64,000 bases of DNA. It comes from Calycina herbarum. Taxonomy: Eukaryota; Ascomycota; Leotiomycetes; Helotiales; Pezizellaceae. The position numbers were made by a program, and so were the translations under genes. A model generated the notes under the pieces. The model was not told the origin of the DNA and made no database searches. It was given only the letters and a program-made list of their open reading frames with translations. The stretch covers positions 186,001 through 250,000 of the forward strand of contig LLEY01000020.1 of NCBI GenBank assembly GCA_001414485.1, read 5' to 3'. Positions 58,258 through 64,000 of this stretch are shown here, in pieces (position 1 is the stretch's first letter; the number at the start of each line of letters is the position of its first letter).

Positions 58258-59148
58258 ATCACCTTTCTCTCTCTCTCTTTTGCGTACAAAATATCCGATA
58301 CCGAAAGACAGAAGCAGGTTGGAAAAGCCAACACTTTTGGGGAATTGAAAGTTTGAATAGCATAGCGTTGGAGTATGCATTGGGGCGTAATTGAATGTCT
58401 GGATATTGAATTGTAATTCCTTTCTTTTCCTCTTCTTTCTTTTCTTTTCTGTACAGGACAAAATTGTTCGGGGTTTTTCTTGGTCGCCCCCTTTAATGGG
58501 GTAGAATTGGGGATTTTCAATTAGGGAATGGCGTATTGGGTTTTCTAGGAGAGCGGATCGGCTGATAGGACTGTAGGTGCCGTTGGTTTTTCGCTTTTTG
58601 GGTTGTTGTAGATAGTGGTCTCTGGGGTGGGAAAGGATTAATATACCGTTTTTATAAATATTTTTGTCTCTCTTTTTTGGGATGCTCTCGAGATTGAGAG
58701 GACGCGTCTTGAATCACTTTTCCTTCTATTTTTGTCTCTCTTTCCCTCACTCGCAGTTTGTATTCGTTTGGATACATATGTGCATGTTTCTTTTTTCTCT
58801 AACAGGGTTTTAGGTTCGATGAGGGGAGATGGCTTGCCTTTTCCTCCCCATTGTCGATTCCATTTTTGGAGGAGCAGAATATTTGGGAATCCTGAAAGCT
58901 TTTTGCAAACCACGAGTACTTACTTAGTTTCTTGAAGAGTGGCTTTGAGGTAACATATTTTTCCTATTTATGGTATTCTATCGTATGAACAAATTTTCGG
59001 GGATGAGTCTTTTTTTTAATATACCTCCTTCCACTTCGAACCTCCCCTTTTTCGTCTCGATTTCGTGGGGGAAATCTTCCAAGATTCCTGAAAGAGAAGT
59101 AGGAGAGACGACTTCGAGTACATATCCAACGCATCTCATACACCCCAT
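58258..59148. other. Convergent intergenic, chs7 / choline oxidase
   Basis: An 891-bp stretch between two convergent genes. T-rich in parts; no gene. Confidence 0.5.
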
Positions 59149-60872
59149 CTACAACAAAGCTCTCCCCTCAACATTGCCCCTCCACCCGGCAGACTCAGCA
59201 ATCAACTCCGCAGCTCTCTCCCCGATCGCCAAAACTGTCAACATGGGGTTAATACTCGTCATCGTTGGGAAAACACCTGCATCCGCAATTCTAATGCCGC
59301 TCAAACCACGGATATTCAATTTCTCGTCTACTACAGCCATTTCATCGGAGTCAGCACCCATTTTTGTCGTTCCAGCTGGGTGATAGACGGTATGAGCTAC
59401 GGATCTGGCGTAAGCGGAGAGTTCCTCGTCTGTTTGGACTTTTGGACCCGGTGCTACTTCGCGGAGGAGCCAGTTGGAGAAGGGGGCTTCTTGGGCGATC
59501 TTGCGCGCGGCTTTCATTCCTGCTACGAGCGTGGCGGCATCGTAGCCCTCTGGGTCGGTGAAGTAGCGGAAATCGAGGGCGGGCTTGACGGCGGGATCGG
59601 GGGAGGTGAGGTAGATTCTTCCTCTGCTTCGGGGACGGGGGATGTTGGGGGTCATGCAGAAGGCGTTTAGGGGGACGTCGTAGCCGAGCCGGGCGGTGTT
59701 GAGACAGAAGGGGATTTGGTAGCAGTGCATCATGATGTCTGCGATTTTGCCGTCTGGGAGGAAGGAGGGGTTGAGGACGGGGTCTTTGTTGGTGGTTGCT
59801 GCGTTGGGGACTTCGCGGCGGAGGAAGATTCCTGCGTCGGAGTCCATGGTGGTTTGTGGGGGGACGGGGGCGTTGAGTTCCCACATTATGATGGATTCGG
59901 GGTGGTCGATTAGGTTCTCTCCTACTCCTGGGAGATGGTGGAGGGATTGGAGACCTAGGGAGGTGAGTTGTTCTTTTGGTCCAATTCCGGAGTGGAGGAG
60001 AAGGCGGGGAGTGTCGACTGCGCCGGCACAGATGATGGTTTCTGCTTTGGGGGTGATTGTGAGTTTGAGGCCGGATTTCAAGGCCAAGTTTACACCTGTG
60101 ACTTTCTTTCCGGAAAGGTTGATTTTGGAAACCCAGGCACCGGTGAGGATGGTGAGGTTGGATCTGTTTTCAGCACCTCGTAGGATAGGGTGGATGTAAG
60201 CCACTGATGCGGAGCTTCGTCGTCCATCATCTGGGTTGTAGGATACGGAAAAGAAGCCTACTCCTTCCTCTAGAGCTCCCTTTTCACGGATCTCAGAGTT
60301 GAAGTCGGGGATGATGGGAATGTTCATAGCTGTGCTGGAGGCTGTGATCCAATCTTTGCAGATTTGGTTTCGGTGTCGGTGGTGGACGGGTTGAATTTGG
60401 TTGCGGAGGTTATCGATGAGTCGGGTCATAGTCTTGAAAGACCACCCTTTGCATCCTAGGGATTCCCATATTTGACAATCGTATTCGAAGGGACGGAAGG
60501 AGATGAGTGTGTTGTGAGAAGAGCAGCCTCCTAGGACTTTGGCACGGGAATGTCTGATATGTGAGTTTCCTGGAGTTTACAGTTAGTTTCGAGGTAATTG
60601 AGAGGATATTTACGGATTGGGAGTTTACCATTGGGCTGTTCTGTGGTTCCATAGTCGTAATCGAGATCACCTCCGAGAAGTGATAACCATTCTTTGAGCT
60701 TGAGGACGCGGTCGTCGTTGAAATCGCTAGGGCCTGCTTCGACAATGAGGACTTTCTTGTGAGGAAGGTATTCCGAAAGTCGACTGGCGATGACACATCC
60801 TGCTGTACCACCACCCACAATGACATAGTCAAAGTCCTTGACTTGAGAGGGAGAGAGAAATTCGGTGGTCAT
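59149..60872 (-). CDS. codA: Choline oxidase-like GMC flavoprotein
   Basis: GMC oxidoreductase that would oxidise choline to betaine aldehyde (and on to betaine) with FAD and O2. Exons 60629..60872 and 59149..60569 join over a 59-nt intron (GTAAAC...CTCCAG) to 1,665 nt, 554 residues. The FAD dinucleotide motif VGGGTAGCVIASRLSE starts near residue 18. SRAKVLGGCSSHN, with the His that links covalently to FAD in bacterial choline oxidase, distinguishes it from general GMC alcohol oxidases. So do RYFTDPEGYD and TVYHPAGTTKMG (active-site His). INPMLTVLAIGERAAELI supplies the paired Asn. No PTS1 is seen at the C-terminus. Choline dehydrogenase or another GMC specificity cannot be excluded, but the divergent betaine aldehyde dehydrogenase gene supports the call. 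Confidence 0.87.
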
Positions 60873-62705
60873 GTTTGATGAGAAATTTGCAATTAGATGA
60901 GCAATTGACTTTTTTTTGTGGATGGAGAGAGCTGCTCTGGGGAGAAGGGGAGCTCAGATCTAGTGCTATTTGGGTCTTGTAGTCCCTTTCAATTGTGAGA
61001 TATTAATTGATAAGGGATCACCAGGAAGAGGAAACTTTTTGTCAAGTTCAACAAGCTTGATCTTGATTGTTATCGTTCGATGTGAGGATGGAACGATAAC
61101 GATAAGAAATCTTTTTGTGAGGACGTGGGTGAGTGAGCTGACCTGTGACAATGTGGAGTAGGGCGGGTGGATACAAGTATAAGGTATGAAGCTGGGCGGA
61201 GCCAAGGTTTGTAAGGGGGGGAGGTTTAGTCCGGGATAGGTTTAGAGGGAGACGTTAAAAAGTGAAGTTTATCCACTCACTTCTCGATCTTGGGGTGAAT
61301 TGTGAGGTCAGATGAAGAGGCAGAAGAGACGGAGGGAGAGCTGAGAATGTTTGGTGTGATGTTTAGATACGCTAACATGGTATGATAGAAAATTGAGGTT
61401 TTCTAGACACAAAGAATGTTGAAGGAAGGCTCAATGATTTCCGGGGGTTCCAAGCCTCCCGGTATCCGGCGTATCCTGGGGTACTTTTTTGCTTTCTTGC
61501 CTCGCCTCGTACCTTTGCATTGGAGAAACATCGACTTTTGACTCTGGATTTCAAACTCGAGTTGTCATTTGTCAAGCATCTTCCGTGCCGCTGGAAAAAT
61601 GCAACATGCACAACGAATCGCCTGGGCTTGGTAAAATAGAGTGGCCCTTACCAATAACATACAAATGACACCATAAATGTACTTTCTCTCAGCACCGTGA
61701 GAAGATTTTCACTTGAAAATTTTAGCGTTCCAGCACTGCAAAGAAGCGCTCTTTTCAGGGTTCCACGGCCACGAGGAGAATGGGTCGCCAGTGGTTGGAA
61801 CCCGCGATTTTAGTGGCCAATCGATTTTTTGCTGACCCTGTACATGCAATGCAGACTGCTGCAAGGCCTGACCAGCCTTTTTTGCTTTTTTGTATACAGG
61901 GGATACAAAGGAAAGCGGCGGTGAGCTTGTAGCTACTTTGTATACCAATTCCTTACGCAGGTAGACTTTTGGCTACTCTACTTGTAAATCACTTTGGGGC
62001 TCAAAAATAAGCTACATGACGTAGTATGAGGTTTCTACTCATCATTCGCATTCCAACCTTGTACCTGGATATAATGTTAATCCCAAAGTCAATCTGTAAG
62101 TAAAAAACAGAGCGCCGCTTTTCCTAAACTCCAACCCTCCTCGGCAACACAAACCTGCAAACCTCGCATCGGGCCAAATCTCGCACCGATGAATTGCCTT
62201 TGCCAGAAAAGGTCATCCCATCCAGTTATCTTCTTGCCGACTTTCCCTCACGACTCAATCCTCGCCCAATTCTGACACAAACTGGTCCAACCCATTGCTA
62301 TCCACTTACCGCAACTGACGATTCCACTTTCGCCTCAAGAAGAGTTCCACATCCCGCTGACGGTCAACCTCGACGTCGTCACGTCGGACAAGACCGAGTG
62401 AAAGCCGGTAGAATTCCGTCTCTTATCCATCACCATCCTTGGGCATCACTTGGCTGCTTCCGTAACCTGGATGTTGAGAGGCAGGGCCAGTGTCGCTGCT
62501 AAAGCCATTGAGAGAATCCGGCAAGTGGAGAAGAAATATTATACGTTTCATCACAAGTTGCAAGCAAGCAACGCCATTAATGTGATAGAGGCGCCATCTT
62601 TAGCTCGATTTGCTCTAACAAGGAAGATATAGTTACCCATATGCAAGGACTCTTGTGATCAGATCATACTCATACTCCTCAACAACCAACATCAACCAAA
62701 CCACC
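60873..62705. promoter_or_regulatory. Shared upstream region of choline oxidase and betaine aldehyde dehydrogenase
   Basis: A 1.83-kb region between divergent start codons. It contains a GATA-motif cluster close to the codA start (listed separately). 62100-62640 is probably leader or promoter for the dehydrogenase. No gene is supported inside. Confidence 0.5.
61008..61106. promoter_or_regulatory. Cluster of HGATAR sites with a 10-bp palindrome
   Basis: Four HGATAR-type motifs within 100 bp, about 140-235 bp upstream of the codA ATG: TGATAAG (61008), CGATAA on the minus strand (61070..61075), CGATAA (61094..61099) and CGATAAG (61100..61106). GTTATCGTTC (61069..61078) and GAACGATAAC (61091..61100) are a perfect inverted repeat with a 12-nt spacer. 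AreA/GATA factors bind HGATAR in fungi during nitrogen limitation, and choline can serve as nitrogen source. Regulation is inferred. Confidence 0.45.
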
Positions 62706-64000
62706 ATGACCCAATACGCCCCTCAACAGCTCTACTACAATGGCCAAGCCCAGCCAGCCACATCTGGCAAGACCTTTTCCAGCATCGACCCCTCCACCGC
62801 AAAACCACTAGCAGAAATTCAGACCGCTTCCGAAGCCGATATTGATTCTGCGATATCTTCAGCACAAGCTGCTTTCCCTTCGTGGTCCCAAACTCCCCCT
62901 CTCGTACGATCTCGAATCCTCCTCAAAGCCGTATCCCTCCTCCGCGAACGAAACGATGAAATATCAAAAGTCGAGACACATGATACTGGCAAGCCGTTCT
63001 CAGAGACGAGCACTGTAGATGTGGTCACCGGCGCAGATGTTCTCGAATACTTTGCGAATCTAGTAGCGAGTGGGGGTCTGAATGGAGAGACAACACAATT
63101 ACGTCCGGATGCCTGGTTATACACAAAAAAGGAAGCTCTAGGAGTTTGTGTGGGCATTGGGGCTTGGAATTACCCAATACAGATTGCCTTGTGGAAATCT
63201 GCGCCGTGTCTGGCTGCTGGCAATTGCATGATCTATAAGCCATCTGAGGTTACCCCTCTTCATGGTCAAATTTTGGCACAAATCTACTCTGAAGCTGGGG
63301 TTCCACCAGGAGTTTTCAATATCGTCCATGGAGATGGAGCTGTTGGTGGATACCTCACCCAGCATCCAGGAATTTCCAAAGTAAGTTTCACAGGCCAGGT
63401 TTCGACAGGACAAAAGGTTGCCGCATCCGCAGCTGGAGGGATGAAATATGTGACCATGGAGTTGGGAGGAAAGAGCCCTCTAATCATTCTCCCTGATACT
63501 GATCTGGAAAATGCTGTAGATGGAGCAATGATGGCGAATTTCTTCTCTACTGGTCAGGTTTGCACAAACGGGACTCGAGTCTTCGTTCCTACTTCGATGA
63601 AGGCCGCCTTTGAGAAGAGGCTGGTGGAGAAAATGGACTGCATTCGTTCCCTGGAGCCAATGGACCCAAACAGCAATTTTGGACCTCTGGTCTCCGAATT
63701 ACATTACAAGAAAGTTCTTAGCTATATGCGACATGGCGTGGAAACGGACAAGGCAACATTATTATATGGCGGTCCCTCAAAGCCTTCTCGGATACCAAGA
63801 GGCTACGAGAATGGATTCTGGGTTCAACCAACCGTCTTCACAGACTGCACGGATTCTATGAAGATTACTACCGAGGAGATTTTCGGTCCAGTCCTCTGCA
63901 TCCTTCCATATACCACTCTTCCTGAAGTCATCTCTCGTGCCAATAATACCAAAATGGGACTTGCAGCTGGGGTTTTTGGAAAGGATATCAATCAGTGCCA
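62706..64000 (+). CDS. badA: Betaine aldehyde dehydrogenase, 3'-truncated by window edge
   Basis: NAD(P)-dependent aldehyde dehydrogenase that would oxidise betaine aldehyde to glycine betaine. Open from ATG 62706 (MTQYAPQQLYYNGQAQPATS) to the window end, 431 codons with no intron so far. Motifs in order: GVCVGIGAWNYPIQIALWKS (cofactor-binding entry), the catalytic-site Lys in MIYKPSEVTPL, SFTGQVSTGQKV, the general-base Glu in MELGGKSP, the catalytic Cys in STGQVCTNGTRVFVP, and TEEIFGPVLCILPY near the edge. GQVCTNGTRVFV is typical of the betaine aldehyde dehydrogenase subgroup. About 60-70 C-terminal residues are missing. Its divergent neighbour is the choline oxidase gene, which supports the substrate call. 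Confidence 0.9.
   Translation, partial: MTQYAPQQLYYNGQAQPATSGKTFSSIDPSTAKPLAEIQTASEADIDSAISSAQAAFPSWSQTPPLVRSRILLKAVSLLRERNDEISKVETHDTGKPFSETSTVDVVTGADVLEYFANLVASGGLNGETTQLRPDAWLYTKKEALGVCVGIGAWNYPIQIALWKSAPCLAAGNCMIYKPSEVTPLHGQILAQIYSEAGVPPGVFNIVHGDGAVGGYLTQHPGISKVSFTGQVSTGQKVAASAAGGMKYVTMELGGKSPLIILPDTDLENAVDGAMMANFFSTGQVCTNGTRVFVPTSMKAAFEKRLVEKMDCIRSLEPMDPNSNFGPLVSELHYKKVLSYMRHGVETDKATLLYGGPSKPSRIPRGYENGFWVQPTVFTDCTDSMKITTEEIFGPVLCILPYTTLPEVISRANNTKMGLAAGVFGKDINQC

Noticed and set aside
58002..58394. Longer C-terminus of Chs7 by reading through intron 2
   Set aside because: A GTTTGT donor and TACTGAC/TATAG acceptor give the conserved [12 protein letters not shown] tail and a stop at 58257; the read-through tail is unlike the family.

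Overview
The window reads as nuclear DNA of a filamentous ascomycete (Pezizomycotina). Most genes carry introns of about 47-76 nt with GTAAGT/GTATGT-type donors, CTRAY branch points and YAG acceptors. Orthologues of standard ascomycete housekeeping genes lie on both strands, and AT-rich stop-filled blocks look like RIP-decayed repeats. Leotiomycetes is my best guess at class level; that is inference from overall feel, not a measurement. I had no search tool, so family names rest on recognised motifs and on gene models whose exon lengths sum to a multiple of three.

Layout. 0-12.4 kb is gene-dense: mvp1 (sorting nexin, cut by the left edge), mrpl10 (uL15m), a GT90/CAP10-like glycosyltransferase, dcn1 (cullin neddylation), mrp17 (bS6m) and rrb1 (Rpl3 chaperone). 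12.4-19.3 kb is gene-poor with two AT-rich decayed blocks around a GC island. 19.3-24.6 kb holds a conserved fungal hypothetical, an OHCU decarboxylase (purine catabolism), prp19 and a SIM-plus-RING-like protein. 26.7-31.1 kb is one 14-exon gene for a large DUF2421/Bre4-type membrane protein. 31.9-38 kb has a secreted cyclohexadienyl-dehydratase-like protein, a weak hypothetical and a DUF676 lipase-like protein. 40.4-43.2 kb has an RTA1-type membrane protein followed by a Zn2Cys6 regulator. 43.8-45.7 kb holds two DNA transposons: an internally deleted Fot1/pogo element with perfect 52-bp TIRs, and a hAT-like 500-bp MITE. 46.8-48.8 kb is a Clg1/Pho80-type cyclin gene. 48.8-57.1 kb has no supportable gene and is not AT-rich. 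57.1-64 kb holds chs7 and then a divergent pair, choline oxidase and betaine aldehyde dehydrogenase, which together would make glycine betaine from choline.

Most unusual signal. The second intron of dcn1 is 1,491 nt, against 47-84 nt for its other introns. It contains an uninterrupted same-strand reading frame that starts at its own ATG (7599), runs 457 codons, and enters dcn1 exon 3 in the frame dcn1 uses. The locus can therefore encode the normal 269-residue UBA+neddylation protein. From an internal promoter it could also encode a 685-residue protein in which the UBA is replaced by an unknown N-terminal region with three 27-residue tandem repeats. A second oddity is a 2-nt micro-exon that the reading frame of the 1,094-residue membrane protein appears to require.
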